This document shows positions 1-9,539 of a stretch of DNA of 22,859 nt, in pieces. The notes beneath the pieces are model-generated. The model worked only from the letters and a program-made list of their open reading frames with translations. It did no database searches and was not told where the DNA came from. The DNA is from Apostichopus parvimensis. Taxonomy: Eukaryota > Echinodermata > Holothuroidea > Aspidochirotida > Stichopodidae. Position 1 is the stretch's first letter. Every line of letters begins with the position of its first letter. The position numbers and the translations under genes are program-made. Where the stretch lies: positions 10,252 through 33,110 of the forward strand of contig KN885410.1 in the NCBI GenBank assembly GCA_000934455.1, written 5' to 3'.

Positions 1-825
1 GTTTTTTCATAGTACTTTCTATCTTTTCTTCGAGGGTCAGAGAAAAACATCAGTCCAGGGCAAAAAGGCCTGCAGCAAGAACCAAAATCTTACTTTACGG
101 TACCTAGATTGAACAATGTGCAGGTCAGGCCGATGGGGTACTCAAGGTCCTTAAGTCTGCAAGAATAAGGGATTTTATTATCTTGTATTTTGCGGGGCCG
201 GATTGAAACCTTTCACTGGCGGGGTTCAGTTCTCAGGTCGCCTTTTGAGAATTCTTCTTTGCCACACGATGAATTGTTGTTAAATCATTTGATGAAGTTT
301 GAAAAGTTGTGACCAGTATTAGAATGCTTTCTTTGTGTGTACATATTTTGAGATGTCGCAATCTTGATAACGTTTGAATTATGATCAAGTCTCCGTAAGT
401 CCAAATATGATGAAGAAAAAAAAAATATCGACTTTTATTTAAACAGTTTTCATATACTTTATATACGGGAAGAGGTATCTGGTTGAAGAAATATTTACAA
501 TGTCTCGAATGAAATTATCAAAATGGCAGGATATTAACGCCATTTTGACGAAAAGACCAAACATCATGACGTATATAGTCATTAGTACCAGATGTATCGT
601 TGCAACAACATGAGTACAGCATGACTACAAATATATAATATCATGTGTACGAACATAGGCGTAGGAGACGGGCAATATCACCCCCCCCCCCCCACCACTC
701 CAAGGATTATCTAGCCTTAAATGAAATCCGAAGAAGAAAAGATCCCTTACCGGCGACTGGGCTGTTCACCGGAAGTATACTTTACTTCCAGAGTTTTGCC
801 CACACAAGACCTCTAGCCACCGGGT
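1..825. other. Non-coding stretch with a poly-C run
   Basis: It contains a 13- to 15-base poly-C run at about 679-693 inside a 76-codon chance ORF (645-875). I see no exon, RNA gene or recognisable element elsewhere. It could be intergenic or intron of a neighbouring gene outside the window. Confidence 0.5.
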
Positions 826-1021
826 TCCTAAACCTGGAGCCGTATAAAACATTTGCCTCTTTAAGTTCTACTTAAGTAGTAATTACTCCACTTGATTAAA
901 TCACAATAAAGCTTTCGGTGAAAATATGACCACATTAGTGCAATTTGTGTTCCAAAGTGGAATTAATTCTACATAAGTAGAATAGAGAGGCAAACGTTAA
1001 AACGACTTCCAATATTTAGGA
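826..1021. mobile_element. MITE-like long inverted repeat
   Basis: The arms at about 826-893 and 955-1021 are imperfect reverse complements: both read TCCTAAA, then a GGAG/GGAAG block, then TTTGCCTCT, then TTCTACTTAnGTAG, then CCACTT when oriented the same way. The loop is about 61 nt and noncoding. Arm one contains the 12-bp palindrome CTACTTAAGTAG. Long terminal inverted arms with no coding capacity fit a small foldback or MITE element. I could not find a clear target-site duplication. Confidence 0.75.
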
Positions 1022-2340
1022 CAATGTGAGTTTGATCTGAAGAAATAAACCACAAAATAACTAGTAACCACTGATTAATCCTCTCGGCACTTTCGGTTTA
1101 CAGTTACGAAATTTGCGGGCAAACCATATAGAAACGTACGGGGGCCGTTGGAATGTTAAAAATGTCACTGTATTACTAAGCAACTTCCCACAAAATGTTG
1201 AATTACGCTCTTATATCTCCAGAAAAATACCGAAGTAAATGAAGACGTATTGAAGACGAAGTAGGTTCTGATGTTGAATTTATATACATCACGTGTTATG
1301 GACTTTCAAATTCACCGATTTGTGTATGATTCCTTCGAACCCTCCCACGCAGACAGTCAACCGCAGTATGACATATTGTAGAAAGTGGACCACGCTCTTT
1401 ATATTTTTATTTATTTTATTGATTTATGGGGAACTTCCGGAGGCAGACAGTATAACAATATACATATAACATTAAAGGGAAGATATTTCTTAGTTGAAAT
1501 TCCCCATCGCAGTATTTTGTTTCTGTTTAACACGAGATATGATTACTAAAAGGAAAATTCCTGCGTTGCTTGCATGGCTAAAGTCTGGACTATTTCAAGA
1601 AGTCAATCAGTGGCATGTGCATGTTTTTTTCCTTCTGTATAGAGAAACCCCCCCCCCCCTCAACACTCCCTACATGGGAGTCACCGTCAACGACCCAAAG
1701 GCCACCCAAGGGCTTTTTGAAATCTCTTCTTAAATCTCAAAGAATATGAGAAGAAAAAACAACACCCCCTAAAAAACAAACAACAAACAAACAAAAAAGA
1801 CAGAGAGAAAACCAGTTATGGGCCAGAAAATTTATTTCTTAATCTCCAGCAATAATAGGGAAAAATTACATGAAATTTTTGTTCTTCAAGTCTACTTGCT
1901 TAAAAATTTTGGTTTACATCAAAAATTCCCCTCGCCACTGTTTCCCAACAAAGTAATTGATTAAAGGATTAATTAATAATTTTTAATTGTCTATACAACG
2001 TAAGTAATAATAAGACTCTTTTTCATGCCACCATAACACGCTTGCATACTTTATCATCCTACCCTGTTTATCAAACGATGAGTTTCTTTAGTTGCCTATA
2101 ACGAAGTAAAATTTCAGGATAAAAAATAACATCAATTTAAACAATTGCTATTTTCGTAAGATTATACTTAAAAATCTTTTAGCAAACTACAAAATATCAG
2201 TCAATGCAACTCTCACTTGCTGATTTAAGTATTTAGTAAATTCAACATTCACATTCAGTCATAGGTGATAAAAAGTTAAAATAAAGAAAAAAAAATGTAA
2301 AAAGGAATTAAGAATGAACTTTTAGAACATCATCAAGAAA
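1022..2340. other. Non-coding AT-rich stretch
   Basis: It contains TTTATTTATTTTATTG at about 1406-1421, a poly-C run at about 1648-1660, and an A-rich tract with CAAACAAACAAAAAAG at about 1773-1800. The 79-codon ORF at 1494-1733 crosses the poly-C run and has no gene-like composition. I see no gene. Confidence 0.5.
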
Positions 2341-2366
2341 TGGGCGTGGCTTAATTGTGACGTCAC
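2341..2366. promoter_or_regulatory. GC/KLF-like box and CRE palindrome
   Basis: TGGGCGTGGC (2341-2350) is followed by the 10-bp palindrome GTGACGTCAC (2357-2366), which contains the full CRE TGACGTCA. This is a textbook CREB/ATF binding site beside a GC-box-like site. No gene start is visible nearby, so it may be part of a repeat or a distal element. Confidence 0.35.
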
Positions 2367-2796
2367 AGTGACTTTTTAAACTTAACAGTAATGTGTGTGT
2401 TTATATTATTTGATGAAATCTTTGTAATGAACAACCACCCCCCTTCACCCTCCCCCACCCCCCAAGAATAAAAAAATGAGTTTTCAAACAGTATACAACA
2501 TATCCAATCACAAATTAACATTAGAACCCATATCATCCCTTTCAACACAGTAAGCCCTCGAAAAAGTAAATGAATGAAATAAAATGGAATAGATAAACAA
2601 ATAAAACAAACAGAATACAGCCAGATTGAAGCAAGCCAAAAAAGAAAAAAATGAATACTAACATTTTTGAAAGAAAGATTGAATGCTTATAATAATAATA
2701 AGTTTGCTCACCTGTTGTTATCATTATTGAATACTTCAAATCCATATGTCACTTTTCCATCAAAGGGATTTTAAAATTTGATCAGTTTTGTTACAA

Positions 2797-2870
2797 GCAG
2801 TAAAATAAAAAAATATAATAAAATAAAAAAGAAATAAATAAATAAAGAAATGAAAGAATAAAAACCTAAT
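2797..2870. repeat. A-rich (TAAA)n tract
   Basis: A 70-bp stretch contains almost only A and T, with AATAAA, AAATAAATAAATAAAG and similar words. It is a microsatellite or the remnant of a retroposon poly-A tail. No retroposon body was recognised on either side. Confidence 0.7.
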
Positions 2871-4189
2871 GAGGAGTTGTAAGATTTTAACTAAGTCTGA
2901 ATAATTACTGAAATGAAAATTTCAATTAAGCAGTCATTCTGTTATTCCGGCCAAAAGTGACATTTATAACGGATGAATAGAATTTCAAACGTTTCCAAAT
3001 TTTGGAACAAATATGTATCAACTCTTTACAGAATTTGAAATCTGAATCTTGAAACCACTACCCTTGCCCCCCCCCCCCTCACCCTCGAATCCTCACTTGA
3101 TGTAAGGAAAATATTTGCTAATCTAACACATTTTAATAAATATTCAAATAATTACCATCATGTGAAGAAAATAGCAAATCCCCATTTCAATTCTTTCCAA
3201 ATAATGCTTTCGATCCCATTTGTTAATTGAACTAAAAAAAATGATGTAGTTAAAATTAAAATGGGGGGGGGAGGGGGGAGGGGATATTGAATCTGCAGTT
3301 GTATGACATTTAAAAGTTGTAATTCAAAAAATTATTTGAAAAATAGTCACTGTTACTTTATAAAAGTTATAATATTACCAATGTAAGGTAAACAAAAAAA
3401 TCCCTTGTAAGAACTGCATGACCTACCCCAAAAAGACCATCCCCCTCACCACCCCGCCTCCCCACCCCCAAATAAGAAATAAAAGAGTAAACGAGAAAGG
3501 AAAGAAAGGAAAAAGAATAATAGTTGCTCTTGTTCTATATACTGAATAAATAAACACTCTATACTCGATAATAAAATGTAAGCTATTTTCTTTCTTATGA
3601 TCTATTTTTTTTTTAAATCATTTTAGAAACTTCTCTCTTTTAATTAATCACACTATTTTGTTTGAAAGCAAATTCAGTTGAAAATTATGAAAGTCAAACT
3701 AAAAATTAATCTCTACTTGAATTAAGAACGTTATAATTTAATGACCGACAGCTGAGGGATTGGTTTTCTATCCACGCTAAGGCCACTGGGCTAATATGTA
3801 TTGATGTATGCATTGATTGATAATGCAACTGCAAAAAGGGTTGTTAATTTGGTGTCCAAATTGCAAAAGCTTCCCTGACTGTTTCATTGTGAAATCAGAT
3901 ATTATTTTTTGTGTCCTAATGGTACCTTTCGTTAAATATAAAACATAGTGACACAAAAGCATATTTGTGTTTTATACTTCATATAACACAGTATCAGCTA
4001 AAATGCGTGTAAAAATGGCCCCTTTCTTGCAAAATGTTCGTCTCAGCTTGTTGTGAATGTAATACGGACAAAACCAATGTCTTAATGGTTTCACCTCTAT
4101 TAATACAATGAATCACGTATTACTCCACAAATAAAACTCAAATCGTTTTTTTTTTCTAGCAGCCCGAAACCAATCAGTCAGGAAATCTG
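2871..4189. other. Non-coding AT-rich stretch with G- and C-runs
   Basis: It contains a poly-C run at about 3066-3078, a poly-G run with GAGGGGGGAGGGG at about 3263-3283, and several CCCC blocks at 3437-3470. Otherwise it is AT-rich with no open frame above about 60 codons and no recognisable element. Confidence 0.5.
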
Positions 4190-4720
4190 ATCTGAATGAA
4201 CAGATCATTCAATTGTCAATCCAGTTATTTCATGCAGCATTGTATAACTATAGATATATATTCAATCGATCAGTCAAAATAACTGATCGATCAATCAATC
4301 AATCAATGGATCATTGCTTGAGTGAATTGTCTAATCAGTCAATAAATCAATAGGTAATCGACCAATTATCAATCCAAGCAGCCGATCAATCCATGAATGG
4401 TATAAATAAACTTAATCGATAAAAATATAACTATCAATCAATCCATATAATGGATGGATCAATCAATGTATTTTTCATTGAGTTCATTTAACAGTCCGTC
4501 AACAAGTCAATGGATTGTCCATCAATCATCTATTAAAGTAACTGATCAATTAATTAATCAACTGATCCACCAGTTGATAAATCAACCAATCAATAATTAA
4601 ATAATTCATCAATCAATCAAACATTCCAGACAATTCCTCAACCAATAAATAAATCCATCATCAATCTAGTTTTATACTGACCGATCGATCAATCAAAGCA
4701 AACATTTAATCTGTCAACCA
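4190..4720. repeat. Degenerate ATCA/TCAA simple-repeat tract
   Basis: About 530 bp is dominated by interrupted ATCAATCA, GATCAATC, CAATCAAT and ATCCAT words, with longer runs such as GATCGATCAATCAATCAATC (about 4275-4305). It is a heavily mutated tetranucleotide microsatellite and not a CRISPR or coding repeat, since there is no fixed spacer length. Confidence 0.85.
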
Positions 4721-5190
4721 GCTGCAATTACTCTCTATTACTACTTATAAAAATAATTATAATATTCATCCTGATAACAATGGGATACATCTTACTGCCT
4801 CCTAACCCCCCCCCCCACCCCTTCTCCCTCCACGAACCTTGTTTACCCAAAGAACATGGATAGATAAAAGATTTACAGAAAGGTAAGGAAAAAAGTCAAC
4901 GTCCAAAAACTCAGCAACATCTAAAATTTACCAGCACCCTTAATAATTTGAAATGCCTGTTGCCATGCCGATTGTATGGGTTACTATGGAAATGAATTAC
5001 TCTTTGGGAGGACTTCACCCACTTAAAACTGCTCCTTCAAATCACCGTGTCGTGAGACAGAAGTTACGCTTGCAATGAATCATTAACGGTTTCAAACTAT
5101 TGATGGTGTATATATGATATATGCATATACCCATCTTGAAGTCGCATTTAACCGTACCTTTACCTTCAAAGCACCTTTACCTTTATCATC
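4721..5190. other. Non-coding stretch with a poly-C run
   Basis: It contains a poly-C run with CCCCACCCC context (about 4806-4820), the palindrome TATATGCATATA near 5118, and short ACCTTTACCTT slippage repeats near 5155-5187. I see no gene. Confidence 0.5.
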
Positions 5191-5243
5191 CTTACACCAG
5201 GGAGCTGCTACTCTAACTTAGAGTAGCAGCTCCCTGCTTACAC
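5191..5243. repeat. Perfect 39-bp palindrome flanked by 7-bp direct repeats
   Basis: The arm at 5198-5216 (CAGGGAGCTGCTACTCTAA) and the arm at 5218-5236 are exact reverse complements of 19 bp, separated by a single C at 5217. Directly outside, CTTACAC occurs at 5191-5197 and again at 5237-5243. The structure would fold into an almost loop-free hairpin. It could be a very short inverted-repeat insertion with a target duplication, or a template-switch event. Confidence 0.95.
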
Positions 5244-5339
5244 CTACATTTTACCAGAGGCTACTCTGGGCATCGACTGCCTGGCCGGCACCTAAAATAA
5301 GGGCCCGTTCAATCTGATACAGGTTTAACATTATGCAGA

Positions 5340-5720
5340 CATCCTACAATGACTCCATTCAATATCCAAACACATTTCCTCAGGAAAACAATATTGCCCA
5401 AGGAGTAACATGAATTCAATCTTTAAATTGAGAATAAGAAGATGAAAAGGAGATGAAATTCTCTTCTTGGATACCGTAACAACAAGTTTAATACATAGAG
5501 AAGTTGTTATAGGTAATAGATTACTATACAGATGACTGGCACATGGGTGCATGTGGAAAGTGGTCACAGAGTGCAGACGACAGTATGAAAACATCTAAAC
5601 ACATTTCCCCGGGACGCTTTCCTGTCCAAAGACTAAAGTGTATTTAATCTTTGAATTGAGAAAGATTTGAAGAAGGGAAAAGAAAAATATTCTCCAAGTG
5701 AATATAAGCAGCTATGAGTA
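5340..5720. repeat. Diverged direct duplication (two units, perhaps a third at about 5880-5990)
   Basis: About 5357-5475 and 5592-5705 share, in order, AAACACATTTCC, a C/G-poor spacer, CCAAnGAnTAA, AATCTTTnAATTGAGA, a GA-rich stretch and ATTCTC-T. Offsets are about 235 bp. A weaker third unit starts near 5880 (AACATGATGAATTCAAAT and CTTGGATATATAGTAACAA compare with AACATGAATTCAATC and CTTGGATACCGTAACAA of unit one). It is probably an old tandem duplication or fragments of a dispersed repeat. Confidence 0.5.
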
Positions 5721-6359
5721 TAATATACTAGCTATATTATTATTAATTATACATAATATGGTTAAGTACTATAATGAAAAGTTTCACTCACATATGTGTC
5801 CTGAACAGAAAAAAATAGTAATATTGTTTGGTAAACGGTGCAAGAGAAACCATTAGCAATTAAGTAGTAGGCTTGAGAGAAAACTCCCTGTACAAGGGTT
5901 GTAACATGATGAATTCAAATTCCTCTTTGCATTGAATCAAGAGACCAAGAACTCCTCCCCTTGGATATATAGTAACAATGAGGTAACAATGAGGATAATA
6001 TATGAGGATAATATATGGGTCCAGATCTTGCTATAAGTATTACTATACAACAACAACAAAAAAACACAAATTTCACATGTGTGTGGAGTATGGTTATATA
6101 GACAATGTGTACAAAAATAGCTATAGACATCTCAGTACTTCAAAGTCGAATACATGCATGCAACTTTTACAAGGAGATGCAGTTAACGTTTATAATTCCT
6201 TATCACAAGGAAAAAGAATACACGTAAGTACTACAAAGGTCATGGGTGAATTAGCGCCTAACATTTTAGCATGTTTCAAAGGTAAGAGCGCTGGAATTTT
6301 TCAAATCCCTGCACTCGCAGAGACCGATCTTTCCATTATTGCCAATTTGCACATGACAT

Positions 6360-6411
6360 GAACATGTTCACAGCTAGTGACATGTTCACATGTGACATGT
6401 TCACAGCTAGC
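6360..6411. repeat. ACATGTTCACA cluster (three copies with palindromes)
   Basis: ACATGTTCACA occurs at 6362-6372, 6380-6390 and 6395-6405, the first and third followed by GCTAG. The first copy sits in the palindrome GAACATGTTC (6360-6369), and CACATGTG occurs between copies two and three. The sequence is a small, locally duplicated, palindrome-rich patch without a nearby gene. Confidence 0.75.
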
Positions 6412-6857
6412 ACTGCATTTATCTATATCATGCTCGTAGTAAAAAAAAAACTTCATCTACAAAAGTGGAAATCGTTCAAAGATTTTTACAACATCAAGGT
6501 GTGCAGGAATAGACTTCCCATCTCAGAAATTGTGAGAAGTTGTGTAAAATGGCAGCTTTGGCCATTGTGCATACAAACAATACTTTATACATGAACTCTT
6601 AATAAGTATGTGCAAAACAAACAAAACCAATAACAAAATCGAAAAGAACATGTTACAAGGAAAACATTAGGACCTTTTTGAAATAAAACAGTGTATAGTA
6701 CCTGGAATCTCTTTGGGTATAAATTTACAATTTCAACTAGAAGATAAAAAGATTTCATGACAAATCATGGAGACATCAAGGACAATTTCTGCTGTAAAAT
6801 AAGAGCTTGAAAACATTTTGAAAAGGGACAGGATCCTAGATGTATGAGCCACAGGAA

Positions 6858-7003
6858 AAGAGGGGGGGGGGAGGGTACAACAAAAGCAGGTGATATAGCA
6901 ATTTAGAGGGGGGGATGGGGAGGAGGGAAGGGTGCAACAATAGCAGGTGATATAGCAATTTAGAGGGGGGAATGGGGAGGTGGGAGGGAAGGGTGCAATA
7001 ATA
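6858..7003. repeat. G-rich tandem duplication
   Basis: Two and a half copies, with a period of about 66 bp, consist of a G-run (for example GGGGGGGGGGAGGG, GGGGGGGATGGGGAGG), then GGTGCAACAATAGCAGGTG and ATATAGCAATTTAGA. The second and third copies are nearly identical up to the last G-rich block. Several runs of three or more G within 30 bp could form a G-quadruplex on the plus strand. Confidence 0.85.
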
Positions 7004-8096
7004 GAACATATTCATCAGAATAAATGGGCAGCAAGTCCCCAATTTGAAATTGTCAAGGCAACAGATAGCACAGCTTCCTGTGTAACATAAGGTGTGTTCA
7101 AGTTAATGTATAGTGTAAACAATAGTTCCAAAGTAACAAATCCTATTGTACCACCAAATGGAAAAAAAATAAAATAAAAAATAACAGCTTTGGTAAAAAT
7201 TTAGGAAAATGTCATCATCAGGCGATAACTTAGATACAATCAGTCTACTAATCTTTCACCTTTCGATACTATTGTTCCCAGTGAGAACAAGAAAAACAAA
7301 GAGGGCAATTTATCCCAAAGGGAATGAAGCGTTAATAATTGTCCCACCTGTTGTTATAGAGACAAAGCTGAACAACAGAGCACTGTGGTACTCTACTAAA
7401 ACCAACCTGGAGATGGTTCACAATCCAAAGGTTAATCCAAGTTACAAATAAACAAATGTCTCTAGCACAAGCAACAAGAAAAACAAAAATAAATACAAAA
7501 TACTACACACGGTGAGACTGATGACATTGCACAACTGATAGTAAACAGATTACTTAGCTAATTAATTAATCAATCAATCCTGGAAGGTGTTTAGGTGGAG
7601 ACTTAAAAGGTAACAAAGTAATGCAGGGGTGAATGAAATTCTATACTTAGGTAAAAAGACAGGAAACACTTTTAATTGGAAAATTCTGGGTTGCTAAAAT
7701 AAATCATACAGTTGAAAACAACATCAGTGAATTGAATCAATTGATATATTATTTTTTGTTTTTTTAGTTTCCATAGGAACCAATCACATCTATCTAATCC
7801 TCCACCCCATTCCTCTGTTTGCTGTATGTATAATGGTTATCTTACATCAGTAGGCTTTTGGCCAAATTCGGGCCTGCAAAATATTGTAGACAATACCACA
7901 TACAAAAGTGGCCTACAATTTTACACTAACAGGGATGTGCTGAGATGTTGTTCTAGAGATTCTTATTTCAAACCATCACCAAATCCCAAAACCATGTTAG
8001 CCTTATGTTATGGTTTTTCATTATTTTATATGATACCTGAGTTTTAAAACTGGTTTTCTTTGCTGACACACAATGAAACAACATTAAGTTAAAAAT
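7004..8096. other. Non-coding AT-rich stretch
   Basis: I find no gene here. An 80-codon forward ORF at 7209-7451 and a 73-codon one at 7826-8047 have AT-rich composition and no recognisable domain or splice context. The stretch includes a small ATTAATTAATCAATCAATC tract (7561-7580). It lies 1.2-2.3 kb downstream of the stop codon and could be distal 3' UTR or intergenic. Confidence 0.5.
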
Positions 8097-8594
8097 AAAT
8101 AAACGAATAAAATGAATACTTAAAAGTGGGTTCAAGGTATAGATATGTCCAAATAAGCACAAATTTTTTGGCAAAGTATTTAAGTTTTTAATTTAGAAAT
8201 AGCAAAGTTAATGATTAATGAATGGTTCTGAAAATTATAGAGGGCAGTGTAATTATTCAGAATGTATAGAGGGCAGTGTGCCAGTTTTCATGATGCAAAA
8301 ATGACAGACTAGACTACGTAGTTTAGTTCTCTTCTTGTCAAGTAAGATTTAACAAATAAAATGAATACTTAGAAATGGGTTCAAGGTATAGATATGTCCA
8401 AATAAGCACAAATTTTTTGGCAAAGTATTTAATTTAGAAATAGGAAAGTAAATGATTAATGAGTGGTTCTGAAAATAATAGAGGGCAGTGTAATTATTCA
8501 GGATGCATAATAGAGGGCAGTGTGCCAGTTTTCATGATGCAGAAATGACAGACCTTTTCTTTTTAGTTTAAATCTATTCTTGTTGAGTAAAATG
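8097..8594. repeat. Tandem duplication with 250-bp period (two copies)
   Basis: Copy one (about 8097-8346) and copy two (about 8347-8594) align over most of their length. Shared blocks include AATAAAATGAATACTTA, GGTTCAAGGTATAGATATG, GCACAAATTTTTTGGCAAAG and CCAGTTTTCATGATGCA. The offset is 250 bp at ATGAATACTT (8111 and 8361). Copy two lacks the short TAAGTTTT duplication. Each copy carries an internal pair of TAGAGGGCAGTGT motifs, so a short repeat is nested in the long one. Confidence 0.92.
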
Positions 8595-9337
8595 CTATGT
8601 ATGATTATATGCTCTGCTTTTTTGCTATAAGTTAAAAGAGCACCATTTTTTTTTTTTGCAATGGCTAACTGGTTTAGGGATATATTTCCTAAAACTGATC
8701 AGTAAATTGGGAAAGAAAAATTGAAGAAATTATGATACGAGAAAATTAGTGTGGCAAGTTTTTTATATCTCAAGGTAAGGATTAGGAATGTGACCAAAAA
8801 AAAAAAAAAAATTAAAAAAAAGTTCGTGGTCACTTGTGACCATTAAAATACCCATTCCAGTTTAGCCTTGTATGAGTACTAAAAAATATTTCTTGTTGCT
8901 AGGCAACACCCCTCCACCACTGCAGTTTTACTAGTTGCGTTCCATAATACCTGCTAACAAATTTACACAGTGTTCTTCACGAAAACCTCACATTTCAAAG
9001 TTGAATAGAAGAAACATTTTCCAGTTTTAAGTACAGACCAGATCAGGCCAATAACTACACCAGTATTAGCAACAAGGCTGTACAGGAATCTTATAAATAG
9101 ATAATTTAAATTTAGAAAAATGTGATTAAGCTAACACTTACATCGAGTAAGAGGAAGTTTGCATTCTACAGTGTAAAAGGATTGAAATATTCCTCTGATA
9201 CCAACTAAGAAAACTGCAAGTCAAAGTGAGCTGTGACATGATAAAATTACACTAAAATCTTGCTGGAGGTCCCACAGACCTTTCATCTCGAGTCTAAGGG
9301 TCTATCCATCAGACAAATCTCCAGGAAATAATAATTT
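8595..9337 (-). other. Probable 3' UTR of the Sec14/spectrin gene
   Basis: This stretch directly follows the stop codon in gene orientation and must contain at least the beginning of the 3' UTR. I saw no AATAAA on the minus strand by eye in the first 3 kb after the stop. The nearest ATTAAA I found is at 8192-8187, about 1.15 kb downstream. The region contains an A-run at 8797-8820. The actual 3' end cannot be fixed. Confidence 0.4.
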
Positions 9338-9539
9338 CTAAGTTTTATCCAAACTAGCTTCATCTGACAGATGCTCCACTTTTTTATCCGTTCTCTTCTC
9401 GACAATTCTTTTCCAAGACGCTAAAACACCTGGCGACTTTAAAATTTGGTCTGATCGAAGAAAGCAATAATATCTATCAAACTTCTCTTTGCACAGGTTG
9501 ATGAAGGACAAATGAAACTGCATGGAACTCACTTTGCTC
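9338..9539 (-). CDS. Exon 14 (residues 1304-1370, C-terminus and stop)
   Basis: The acceptor is TAGTTTTTTAG|GAGC after an intron of only 123 nt. It encodes a compact, mixed hydrophobic and basic segment with FHLSFINLCKEKFDRYY and VLASWKRIVEKR, ending DKT and TAA. The density of aromatic residues contrasts with the disordered sequence before it, so this may be a small helical binding module. I do not recognise the family. The C-terminal residues are not a PDZ ligand. Confidence 0.88.

Noticed and set aside
905..910. AATAAA as a poly-A signal of a plus-strand gene
   Set aside because: It lies in the loop of the inverted-repeat element and no plus-strand exon precedes it. AATAAA is frequent by chance in this AT-rich DNA.
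4190..4720. Possible CRISPR-like array in the ATCAATC tract
   Set aside because: No constant repeat with regular spacers; it is a degenerate tetranucleotide microsatellite in a eukaryotic sequence.
6002..6361. 119-codon plus-strand ORF
   Set aside because: The longest frame in the left region, but it crosses an AAC/A-rich tract, has no recognisable domain and no splice or promoter context. Treated as chance.
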